Assembly: GCA_002314565.1 (NCBI GenBank)
Contig: DCGL01000010.1
Span: forward strand, 1-43,949
DNA: 43,949 nucleotides
Source: Clostridiales bacterium UBA1779
GTDB lineage: Bacteria > Bacillota > Clostridia > Oscillospirales > CAG-272
Direction: 5' to 3'
The notes under the pieces were generated by a model. It searched no databases. It was given only the letters and a program-made list of their open reading frames with translations, and was not told the origin of the DNA. Below, in pieces: positions 17,586 through 24,699 of this stretch. Both the position numbers and the translations under genes were made by a program. Position 1 is the stretch's first letter; each line of letters opens with the position of its first letter.

Positions 17586-17628
17586 TGTCAGGAAACTGAC
17601 AGTGGGCAGTGGCTCAGCCACTGCCCAC
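17586..17628 (+). terminator. Tandem hairpins after the cohesin/dockerin operon
   Basis: TGTCAG-GAAA-CTGACA (17586-17601) is followed at once by a 12-bp perfect stem GTGGGCAGTGGC (17602-17613)/GCCACTGCCCAC (17617-17628). There is no U-run directly after them, so they may protect the mRNA 3' end, with the real terminators following. Confidence 0.65.
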
Positions 17629-17651
17629 ACTCTCTTCAAAAAATCAAACCT

Positions 17652-17713
17652 GCTCACTTGAGAAGTGAGCCTTTTTTTATGTCCTGAGAACGTTTATGTC
17701 TCAGGGCTTTCTT
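17652..17713 (+). terminator. Double rho-independent terminator
   Basis: GCTCACTT (17652-17659) pairs with AAGTGAGC (17663-17670) and is followed by seven T. Then CCTGAGA (17683-17689) pairs with TCTCAGG (17699-17705) and is followed by GCTTTCTTTTTTT. Together with the two upstream hairpins this isolates the operon from mraZ. Confidence 0.92.
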
Positions 17714-17739
17714 TTTTTATAAAAAAACAAAGAAAAATG

Positions 17740-17768
17740 TTGCAATTATCTATGTAATGTATTATAAT
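17740..17768 (+). promoter_or_regulatory. Promoter of the mraZ division cluster
   Basis: TTGCAA (17740-17745), 17-base spacer, TATAAT (17763-17768). It is embedded in AAAAATGTTGCAATTA, a 16-base block found identically at the ftsZ promoter. The leader to mraZ is about 108 bases. It contains GTGG-type motifs on both strands that could be MraZ sites, and DnaA-box-like sequences at 17816-17836. Confidence 0.88.
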
Positions 17769-17881
17769 ATAGCAAAGAGGTTTAAATAGGTGGAAAAATC
17801 CCTGAAAAAGTTGATTTTCCCACAGATTTATCCACTTCCTGTGTAAAACTTCGTATATTTTCGGAAAGGAGGACGGTTTTG

Positions 17882-18322
17882 ATGAACGAAAGCATACCGG
17901 TATTAAGTAAATATCCGTATAATATTGATAAAAAGAACCGTCTTTTTATTCCGAGTAAAATTAAAGAAGCTCTCGGTGACCCGATAATAATCGGTCCTGA
18001 TATGAGAGAAGATGCTCTCGTAATCTATTCTCTTGAAGAATGGCAGAAAATCAACGAGAAGATTGAAAAATTACCGGCAAGAGAAAGAGATATCCTGCTG
18101 CATGCTTTCAACTCAAATTGTGATACTTTCACCCCGGATACACAAGGAAGAATTACCTTGAATCAGGTACTTGTTGATCGTGCGCATCTTGACGGTTCTG
18201 TCATTATTGAGGGCCTTGGTAAAAAAGCAAGAATCTGGAATTCAGAAACGTTCAATAAGCGCTTTACTGTCGAAGTGGATGCTGAAGCCATTGCTGATCT
18301 TGCCGATAAAGCCGATATCTGA
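17882..18322 (+). CDS. mraZ: Transcriptional regulator MraZ
   Basis: MraZ is the conserved first gene of the division and cell-wall cluster and represses it by binding direct repeats in its own leader. The 146-residue product has two AbrB-like halves with the signature LSKYPYNIDKKNRLFIPSKIKEAL at the start and NCDTFTPDTQGRITL near 80. It has the expected length. The ATG at 17882 is 9 bases after AAAGGAGG (17865-17872); a TTG one codon earlier is possible. The promoter-distal leader has GTGG(A/G) motifs on both strands, but not in the evenly spaced direct repeats usual for MraZ. rsmH follows after 26 bases. Confidence 0.95.
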   Translation: MNESIPVLSKYPYNIDKKNRLFIPSKIKEALGDPIIIGPDMREDALVIYSLEEWQKINEKIEKLPARERDILLHAFNSNCDTFTPDTQGRITLNQVLVDRAHLDGSVIIEGLGKKARIWNSETFNKRFTVEVDAEAIADLADKADI

Positions 18323-18348
18323 TAATTAACGTTTGTTGTATTTAAGTT

Positions 18349-19317
18349 ATGTGTACGAATAATACGCTCCAGCCTGAAAATAATGATTTTCATCATATTC
18401 CGGTGCTTCTGAATGAAGTAATTGACGGACTTGATATTAAGCCTGACGGGATATACGTAGACGGAACTGCCGGTGGTGCAGGTCATTCCTCTGAAATTGC
18501 AAAAAGGCTGTCAGATAAAGGAAGATTGATTGCGATTGACCAGGACGAAACGGCAATATATACTGCAACAGTGAGACTGTCTGTTTTCGGCAGCAGGGCA
18601 ACTGTTATAAAGTCAAATTTTGTCAATATGAAAAAGGTATGCAATGACCTCGGAATTGATAAAATTGACGGGTTCCTCCTGGATCTCGGTGTATCGTCAT
18701 ATCAACTTGATACACCAGAGAGAGGTTTTTCATATAACTATGACGCCCCTCTGTCAATGAAAATGGATCAGTCTGCCGGACTTGATGCGTATTTCGTAGT
18801 TAATTCTTATTCAAAAGAAGATTTGTGCCGTATTCTGACAGATTACGGTGAAGAGAAGTTCGCATATAGAATTGCGGACAGAATATGCCGGGAGCGTGAG
18901 ATCAGACCGATCGAAACCACTCTCGGACTTTGTGATATTATAAAAAAAGCACTTCCCGACGGGGGGAAGAGTCAGAATCATAATCCGTGTATGCGTACCT
19001 TTCAGGCTATACGTATTGAAGTAAATCATGAAATTGATATAATTCCCCAAGCACTGACGGATGCCGTTGACTTGCTGAAACGCGGCGGAAGAGGCTGTGT
19101 TATTACTTTTCACTCGGTAGAAGACAGAGCTGTAAAGGAAGGATTTAAAAATCTGATGGGCGGATGTATCTGTCCGAGAAACCTTCCCGTATGCGTATGC
19201 GGAAGAAAACCGCTGATTGAGTCAGTAACGAAGAAGCCGGTAGTGCCTTCGGAAGAAGAACTGAAAATCAATTCGCGCAGTCACAGTGCAAAATTGAGAA
19301 TTGTTGAAAAACTGTAA
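18349..19317 (+). CDS. rsmH: 16S rRNA (cytosine-1402 N4)-methyltransferase
   Basis: RsmH (MraW) methylates C1402 of 16S rRNA in the decoding centre, using S-adenosylmethionine. The 322 residues show HIPVLLNEVIDGL near 16, motif I YVDGTAGGAGHS at about 37-48, DGFLLDLGVSSYQLD near 105, RTFQAIRIEVNHE near 222 and a C-terminal NSRSHSAKLRIVEK. All are diagnostic and the length is typical. The ATG at 18349 has a weak ribosome binding site but is well placed relative to the conserved domain, so translation may depend on mraZ. Confidence 0.97.
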   Translation: MCTNNTLQPENNDFHHIPVLLNEVIDGLDIKPDGIYVDGTAGGAGHSSEIAKRLSDKGRLIAIDQDETAIYTATVRLSVFGSRATVIKSNFVNMKKVCNDLGIDKIDGFLLDLGVSSYQLDTPERGFSYNYDAPLSMKMDQSAGLDAYFVVNSYSKEDLCRILTDYGEEKFAYRIADRICREREIRPIETTLGLCDIIKKALPDGGKSQNHNPCMRTFQAIRIEVNHEIDIIPQALTDAVDLLKRGGRGCVITFHSVEDRAVKEGFKNLMGGCICPRNLPVCVCGRKPLIESVTKKPVVPSEEELKINSRSHSAKLRIVEKL

Positions 19318-19332
19318 GAGAGGCAGACTGTA

Positions 19333-20283
19333 ATGGATAACACAAAAATCAATACTTCTCTTAAAAACACGGGCAGCACCGGTGTCATATATGAAAACAC
19401 GTCTCTTGCAGAAAATATTCTGAACGGAAATATTAGTGTGCGAGGAAATATGGGCTCCGTTTATGCCGAGGAAGCCGAACTGAACAGACGCATGATGAAA
19501 GCAAGAATGCAGAATCCGGAATATTATGCGTACAGTGATGAAATCAGCCGAGATACGAGCAACAGATACAGAACCGGAAACGGAGAAAACGGCAGCTATA
19601 TGACTGTCGATGATTACATCCGCTTCTGCTACGATAAGCAGATGTCTAAAAAAACGCACTCCACCGCTGCATCAGGTGTAAAGGCAGTTTCTGACGGAAT
19701 GTATGAAAGCAGACCTGCACATCCATATTCCTGCGTAAAGCTCAGGACTGCAAATAATTCGCTCGTCGGCAGAGAAGCCGTATATATGGGGGAGAGAGAG
19801 ACCGAAATGAAGGTCAGCCCTTACCGTGCCGAAAAAAGGGGAATGCTTCAGTATTTAGGGCAGAAATACGTCGGAAATGAAAAGGTTGTAAATGCAGGTA
19901 TAAATCCGCGACACGCTTCTGGTACCATTGCCTCAGTTGCAATTGTAATTTTGCTGGCTGTATCATTCATACTTCCGATAGTTCTGAGAGTAATGATTTT
20001 CAATGAAAGAAATACGATTGAAAATCTGAATTCAGAGATGAAGAGTGAAGAAGCTGAAATCGTACAGCTTAAATCCAAGATTGACGTAAAGAACAGCGAA
20101 GCAGATATCGAACGTCTGGCTATTGAAGTTTACGATATGACGTCACTTGATGAAAGCTCATACGACGTTATCAGTCTGAATCCGGAAAATATAATTGAAA
20201 AAGCGGAAAATTCAGAAAAAAAGAGCGTGGCATTGCCGGCACTTCTGAATGCACTTGGAATCCGTATACAGAATTCTGACTGA
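19333..20283 (+). CDS. ftsL: FtsL/DivIC-like division protein with long N-terminal extension
   Basis: Position between rsmH and the division transpeptidase, a single membrane segment (about 197-220, SVAIVILLAVSFILPIVLRV) and a following coiled coil with heptad-like ERNTIENLNSEMKSEEAEIVQ identify an FtsL-type bitopic divisome protein. Its partners in other bacteria are DivIC and DivIB/FtsQ. At 316 residues it is about three times the usual 90-130. The extra part is a polar, Tyr/Arg/Asn-rich N-terminal region of about 195 residues, predicted cytoplasmic, that I do not recognise. The short extracellular stretch after the coil ends in a variable tail. It begins 15 bases after rsmH behind GAGAGG. 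Sequence divergence keeps this at family level. Confidence 0.8.
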   Translation: MDNTKINTSLKNTGSTGVIYENTSLAENILNGNISVRGNMGSVYAEEAELNRRMMKARMQNPEYYAYSDEISRDTSNRYRTGNGENGSYMTVDDYIRFCYDKQMSKKTHSTAASGVKAVSDGMYESRPAHPYSCVKLRTANNSLVGREAVYMGERETEMKVSPYRAEKRGMLQYLGQKYVGNEKVVNAGINPRHASGTIASVAIVILLAVSFILPIVLRVMIFNERNTIENLNSEMKSEEAEIVQLKSKIDVKNSEADIERLAIEVYDMTSLDESSYDVISLNPENIIEKAENSEKKSVALPALLNALGIRIQNSD

Positions 20284-20291
20284 ATGAACAG

Positions 20292-22676
20292 ATGAATCAA
20301 ATAAAAAATCGGGACAGGCTGAGATTCAGTCTGCGCTCGACTGCCATATTAGCTGCCATAGTCGGGGCAGCGGTCTTCCTCGGCGCCGTATTGTTCAGAA
20401 TCCAGATAACGGATTCCGAATATTATACGCAAAAGGTGGCCAATCAGCTGACCTATTCCGGAACGCTTAAAGCGTCACGAGGTGTAATCCTTGACTCGGA
20501 AGGGGAACAGCTGGCAGGGAATATTACGAAATACAGGATTTTTATCTCTCCGGACAGTATTATTGAAAGCAAAAAGACGGCAGCGGAAAAAATCACGGCA
20601 GAAAGACTGAAAAGTTCAGGTCCGATAGGACGCATTTTCGGCTCTTCTGCCAAAACCGAAACAGACGAAACGGATTCGGAAACATCAGTTTCCATAAGTA
20701 TTCATAAGGATATTATAATTGCCGTTGGACTGTCCGAAATATGCGGCGTGGATTTTCAGACCGTTCTTGAACTGACAGGGAAAAGCGGCAGACTGGATGA
20801 AACCGTAGTTGCCTCAGCCGACGAAGAGATGGCTCTGAAGGTTAAGGCTTTTATTCAAGAATACGGTCTTTCCGGACTTGTTTACGTTCAGGAAATCAGC
20901 GAAAGATACTATTTTTACGGGAATCTGGCTTCAAACGTTCTCGGCTTCACAGGGGCTTCCGGTGAAGGTCTGTACGGTCTCGAATATTATTACGACGAAT
21001 ATCTTTGCGGAACGGATGGAAGATATACGGCGTCAAAAGACAGAAGAAGCAACATAATCAATGACGAATATACCTCATACGTTGAACCTGAAAACGGTTC
21101 AACGCTGAATCTGACGATAAACAGAAAAGTACAGGAAATACTTGAAGAGCAGCTGCTTGAAGCCTGTAAAGACAGCAACGCTCTGAACGGCGGCTGCGGT
21201 ATCGTAATGAACGTAAAGACCGGGGCCATACTTGCAATGGCAAGCTATCCGGATTATGACTGCAACAACCCGAGGACGCTTACAGGTTTTTATGCCGACG
21301 AACTGAACTCATCCGCTTTTGATAGGGAAAGCGAAGAATATCTCGGACTTCTCGGTGAATTACAGCTTGAACTGTGGTCAAACAAAGCAGTCAGCTTTTC
21401 GTATATTCCCGGTTCTACCTTTAAAATAATAACTACCGGAATAGCTCTTGAATCAGCCAGAGTCAAGGCAACGGATAAGTACACCTGCAATGGCTCCGTA
21501 AGGGCTATTGACGGCACTTTGATACATTGTTCTAATTTATACGGACACGGCACCCTGACCTTCTCACAGGGCTTGCAGCAGTCTTGTAACCCGTGGTTTA
21601 TTAAAGCGGGACTTGAGGTCGGAACGAGTCTGTTTTACGATTACGTTGAAAATTTCGGGTATTTTACGAAATCCGGAATTGATCTTCCCGGTGAGGGAAG
21701 TACGATTTTCTGGTCAAGGGATTCGTTTTCACAGATGGACCTCACGACCTGCGCATTCGGTCAGAACTTCAAGGTCAGTCCAATACGCCATCTGGCATGC
21801 ATTGCCGCAATTGCAAACCAAGGGGTGCTCGTTGAACCGTACGTCGTTCAGTCGATTGAGGATTCTGACGGAAAAACCGTATACGCACATAAGACGGAAA
21901 CCGTAAGGCAGGTTTTGTCACAGAGCGTGGCACAGCAGGTTTCAAATATTCTTGCAGAGGGTGTAGCCGGCAACGGCGGTTCGCGTAACGCATACGTTGC
22001 AGGGTACCGTGTAGCAGCCAAAACGGGTACGTCTGAAAAAATCGGAGACGACGAAGAAAACAAAATCTGTTCCTGCGTTGCTTTTGCTCCGGTTGACGAC
22101 CCTGAAATCATAATGATGATAATTGTCGACTCCCCGACAGAGGGGACGATTTTCGGCAGCACGATTGCAGCTCCTTACGTATCGGAATGTCTGTCGGAAA
22201 TGCTCCCATATCTCGGGGTTGAGGCAGTATATACGGAAGCCGAAGAGGCAAAGAGAAACGTAACGGTCGGCGACTATGTCGGAACCGTTCCGTTTACAGC
22301 CCAATCGGCTATTGAAAAACTCGGACTTGACTACGAGATTGTCGGTAACGGAACGCAGGTTAGCGGTCAGGTTCCGGTGGCAGGTTCAAGTCTTCCGAAA
22401 GACAGCGGAAAAGTCGTTCTGTACCTCGGTGACAATACGCCGCAGAACGGTATACGCATACCCAATCTGCTCGGAATGTCAGCCGTTACGGCAAAACAGA
22501 CTCTGATAAATTACGGATTGAATATCAATATTGAAGGAACTTCGAATTACGATATCGGAAGCGGTTCCGCAGCCGGTGCAGTTGTAATCGAACAGTCACC
22601 CGCCGCGGGAAGCGCGGCAACCAGAGGCGACATTGTCAGGGTAACGTTCAGATACTTAAACATTTCGGACGACTGA
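20292..22676 (+). CDS. Class B penicillin-binding protein, SpoVD/FtsI type, with PASTA domains
   Basis: This transpeptidase crosslinks septal or spore-cortex peptidoglycan. The 794-residue protein has an N-terminal membrane anchor (about 15-37), a dimerisation domain with an acidic insertion at 115-135 (ETDETDSETS), and a catalytic domain with the SxxK motif S375-TFK378, SCN at 431-433 and KTG at 577-579. Two PASTA domains follow at about 656-715 and 718-790. PASTA domains and its place before murF fit SpoVD or the vegetative PBP of Firmicutes; with only one such gene here I cannot tell which. It starts 8 bases after the ftsL-like gene without an obvious ribosome binding site. Its stop codon TGA lies inside the first unit of the downstream 23-bp repeat array. 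Confidence 0.95.
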   Translation: MNQIKNRDRLRFSLRSTAILAAIVGAAVFLGAVLFRIQITDSEYYTQKVANQLTYSGTLKASRGVILDSEGEQLAGNITKYRIFISPDSIIESKKTAAEKITAERLKSSGPIGRIFGSSAKTETDETDSETSVSISIHKDIIIAVGLSEICGVDFQTVLELTGKSGRLDETVVASADEEMALKVKAFIQEYGLSGLVYVQEISERYYFYGNLASNVLGFTGASGEGLYGLEYYYDEYLCGTDGRYTASKDRRSNIINDEYTSYVEPENGSTLNLTINRKVQEILEEQLLEACKDSNALNGGCGIVMNVKTGAILAMASYPDYDCNNPRTLTGFYADELNSSAFDRESEEYLGLLGELQLELWSNKAVSFSYIPGSTFKIITTGIALESARVKATDKYTCNGSVRAIDGTLIHCSNLYGHGTLTFSQGLQQSCNPWFIKAGLEVGTSLFYDYVENFGYFTKSGIDLPGEGSTIFWSRDSFSQMDLTTCAFGQNFKVSPIRHLACIAAIANQGVLVEPYVVQSIEDSDGKTVYAHKTETVRQVLSQSVAQQVSNILAEGVAGNGGSRNAYVAGYRVAAKTGTSEKIGDDEENKICSCVAFAPVDDPEIIMMIIVDSPTEGTIFGSTIAAPYVSECLSEMLPYLGVEAVYTEAEEAKRNVTVGDYVGTVPFTAQSAIEKLGLDYEIVGNGTQVSGQVPVAGSSLPKDSGKVVLYLGDNTPQNGIRIPNLLGMSAVTAKQTLINYGLNINIEGTSNYDIGSGSAAGAVVIEQSPAAGSAATRGDIVRVTFRYLNISDD

Positions 22677-22899
22677 TAAAAAAGGACACGGTCGACCGAT
22701 AAAAAAGGACACTTAAGACCGATAAAAAAAGGACACGTACGACCGAAAAAAAGAACACTTAAGACCGATAAAAAAGGACATGGTCGACCGATAAAAAAGA
22801 ACACTTAAGACCGATAAAAAAGAACACTTAAGACCGTTAATAAGAACACGTAAGACCGATAAAAAAGAACACGTACGACCGATATTAAGTGTCACGTAC
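22671..22899 (+). repeat. Tandem array of ten 22-24 bp units with palindromic junctions
   Basis: Ten head-to-tail units start at 22671, 22694, 22717, 22741, 22763, 22786, 22809, 22832, 22854 and 22877. Each reads GACC-GATAAAAAA-G(G/A)ACAC plus a variable four-base end. That end together with the next GACC gives GTCGAC (2 junctions), CTTAAG (4), CGTACG (3) or CGTAAG (1), so nine of ten junctions are palindromes of at least six bases. The A6-type tract recurs about every 23 bases. Unit 1 has GACT in place of GACC and supplies the stop codon of the penicillin-binding protein. The last unit is degenerate and an eleventh decays after 22900. There are no unique spacers as in CRISPR. Confidence 0.92.
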
Positions 22900-23238
22900 G
22901 ACTTATAATTATTATCTCTGATAAGAGATAATATACATTAAAGACGACTGAAACAAAAAGCAGTCCGGGTCACGGTTCCGGCAAAGCCGGGGATGTAAGA
23001 AATCCACCGGTCTGAAGCCACGATTCACTGAAAAATCAGGAAAACAAATTAATAAATTAACCATCCCGCCGGATGCAGAACCGTATGTGCATTCGAGGCC
23101 GTAAGTGTATGAGCCGGCGGGATAAACCCGGCGCGTGCCGGGCAGCAAATACACAGGCCGAAGTCGGGGCTGCCGCTTATGCGGCGGCTCCGGTGAAGGT
23201 TCGCAATTCAAAGGGGGCATAGAAGGCGGTTTTCTGCG
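22900..23238. other. GC-rich, hairpin-rich non-coding region before murF
   Basis: After the array comes an ATTATCTCT/AGAGATAAT hairpin (22910-22931). Then follow CCGGC-AAA-GCCGG (22978-22990), a long-range 10-bp stem ATCCCGCCGG (23063-23072)/CCGGCGGGAT (23114-23123), CCCGGC-GCGT-GCCGGG (23127-23142) and GCTGCCGC-TTAT-GCGGCGGC (23169-23188). This density of stems suggests a structured RNA or a mobile palindromic element. It does not match any riboswitch I know. A 102-residue open frame on the minus strand (22912-23220) is compositionally odd (Arg/Pro/Cys/Ser) and I do not call it a gene. Confidence 0.55.
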
Positions 23239-24699
23239 ATGTTCGTAAATCTTGCAAAAAATGATATATCCGTGGAAGAATTCGCAAAATTATGCGCGGG
23301 TTCACTTACCCGGGGCGGTGCAGACGGCCTCCGGGTTTGTTCCGTTTGTACGGACTCAAGAGAAATTGTCCCCGGATGTGTTTTTGCCGCGATCCGCGGA
23401 GCGAAAGCCGACGGACACAATTACCTTGGAACCGCTCTCGAAAAGGGGGCTTCCTGTGTGCTTGTCGAGCACGTCGTTCCCGAATATGCCGGAAAAATCA
23501 ATCAGGTATGCGTTGACGAGACAGTTGCTGCCATCGGACGTTTTGCACTGAATTACAGAGCGGAAAATCATCCCTGCACAGTTGCCGTCACCGGAAGTGT
23601 CGGCAAGACCACGGCAAAGGAAATGATTTCCTGCGTTCTTTCTTCGAAAAACTGCTATCACTCAAGAGGCAATTTCAACAGCATACTCGGAATGCCTATG
23701 TCAGTAATCTCGGAACCCTGCGGCTGCGGCTGCGCCGTCTACGAAATGGGACTTGAAGAGCGCGGTGAAATTTCCGCAATGTCACACATATCAAAACCCG
23801 ATATTGCCGTTATCACCAATGTGGGCTCCTCTCATCTCGAACATATCGGAAGCCGTGAAAAGCTTCTGTATGAAAAGCTTTCGGTCAGAGACGGACTTCG
23901 TCCCGGCGGGGCACTGATTCTCGATTTTATGCTTGCCCGCGAAGCAAAAGATCTGCTGGCGGATTCCGGGAACACAAATATCCTGACTTTTTCTCTGAGC
24001 GGTGAAAAAGGGGCTGATTACAGCGTCGTCAATCTGAAAGAGAACGGAACGGAACAGAGCTTTGACGTAATCTGTCCCGGAAGGATACTGAAAAATCTGA
24101 AAATAAACCTTTACGGCTGGCACAACGTTCAGGCTGCCCTCACAGCCTGCGCAGTTGCCGATGTTATGAAGCTCGGCGAAGACGAAATCAGGTCAGGTCT
24201 TGAGGCTTACAAGCCCGTATCGCTGCGTCAGGAGGTCTCGTCCATTGCAGGCGTAACAATTATCAACGACTGCTACAATGCCTCTCCCGAATCCATGAGG
24301 GCTGCCTGCGACGTCCTGTGCGGCAAGAGCCTTAATTGCTGCGGAAAACGCGTGGCAATACTCGGCGATATGCTTGAACTGGGAAGCGAATCGGAACGTA
24401 TGCATTATGAGGTAGGCAGATATTTTGCATCCCACGGACTTGACGCGCTTATCTGTTTCGGTCCCGAGTCACACAAATATGAGGAAGGCGCAGGAAGCGT
24501 TCTGATGGAAGATATGATTTTCTGCTTCCCGGACAAAACAAAGCCTGAACTTCCCGCTGAGAAAGCTTATGAACTTCTTTGCAGCGGTGACGCTGTACTG
24601 ATAAAAGCAAGCCGCGGTCTTGCAGCTGAGAGAATTACGGATATTCTCAGGAACCGTCTCGTGGGAACCGCAAAAACTGATGAAGGAGAAAAAAGATGA
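23239..24699 (+). CDS. murF: UDP-N-acetylmuramoyl-tripeptide--D-alanyl-D-alanine ligase
   Basis: MurF adds D-Ala-D-Ala to the UDP-MurNAc tripeptide, the last cytoplasmic step of the peptidoglycan nucleotide precursor. The 486 residues follow the Mur ligase plan: N-terminal UDP-binding domain with CTDSREIVPGCVFAAIRG near 36, ATP-binding AVTGSVGKTTAKEM near 115, FNSILGMP, then ITNVGSSHLEHIGS near 190, and a C-terminal domain with INDCYNASPESMRAA near 340 and AILGDMLELG. It starts behind GAAGGCGG at about 23222, 562 bases after the penicillin-binding protein; that gap, which usually holds murE, contains the repeat array. Its last four bases (ATGA) overlap mraY. Confidence 0.96.
   Translation: MFVNLAKNDISVEEFAKLCAGSLTRGGADGLRVCSVCTDSREIVPGCVFAAIRGAKADGHNYLGTALEKGASCVLVEHVVPEYAGKINQVCVDETVAAIGRFALNYRAENHPCTVAVTGSVGKTTAKEMISCVLSSKNCYHSRGNFNSILGMPMSVISEPCGCGCAVYEMGLEERGEISAMSHISKPDIAVITNVGSSHLEHIGSREKLLYEKLSVRDGLRPGGALILDFMLAREAKDLLADSGNTNILTFSLSGEKGADYSVVNLKENGTEQSFDVICPGRILKNLKINLYGWHNVQAALTACAVADVMKLGEDEIRSGLEAYKPVSLRQEVSSIAGVTIINDCYNASPESMRAACDVLCGKSLNCCGKRVAILGDMLELGSESERMHYEVGRYFASHGLDALICFGPESHKYEEGAGSVLMEDMIFCFPDKTKPELPAEKAYELLCSGDAVLIKASRGLAAERITDILRNRLVGTAKTDEGEKR

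Noticed and set aside
17790..17880. Replication origin in the mraZ leader
   Set aside because: Only one good DnaA-box-like site; no dnaA or dnaN gene and no AT-rich unwinding cluster.
22547..22804. Minus-strand frame reading through the 23-bp repeats as a Phe/Leu/Pro-rich protein
   Set aside because: The peptide is just the repeat translated; unit lengths of 22-24 are not multiples of three, and there is no start signal.
22671..22899. CRISPR array
   Set aside because: Units are directly adjacent with no unique spacers of 30 or so bases, and no cas gene is near.
22912..23220. 102-residue minus-strand reading frame in the region before murF
   Set aside because: Odd Arg/Pro/Cys composition, no ribosome binding site, and the DNA is explained by strong hairpins. 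It could still be a repeated element annotated as protein elsewhere.
22950..23230. Cobalamin, FMN or other riboswitch, or group II intron remnant, upstream of murF
   Set aside because: None of the conserved core motifs I know are present, and murF is not a typical target.
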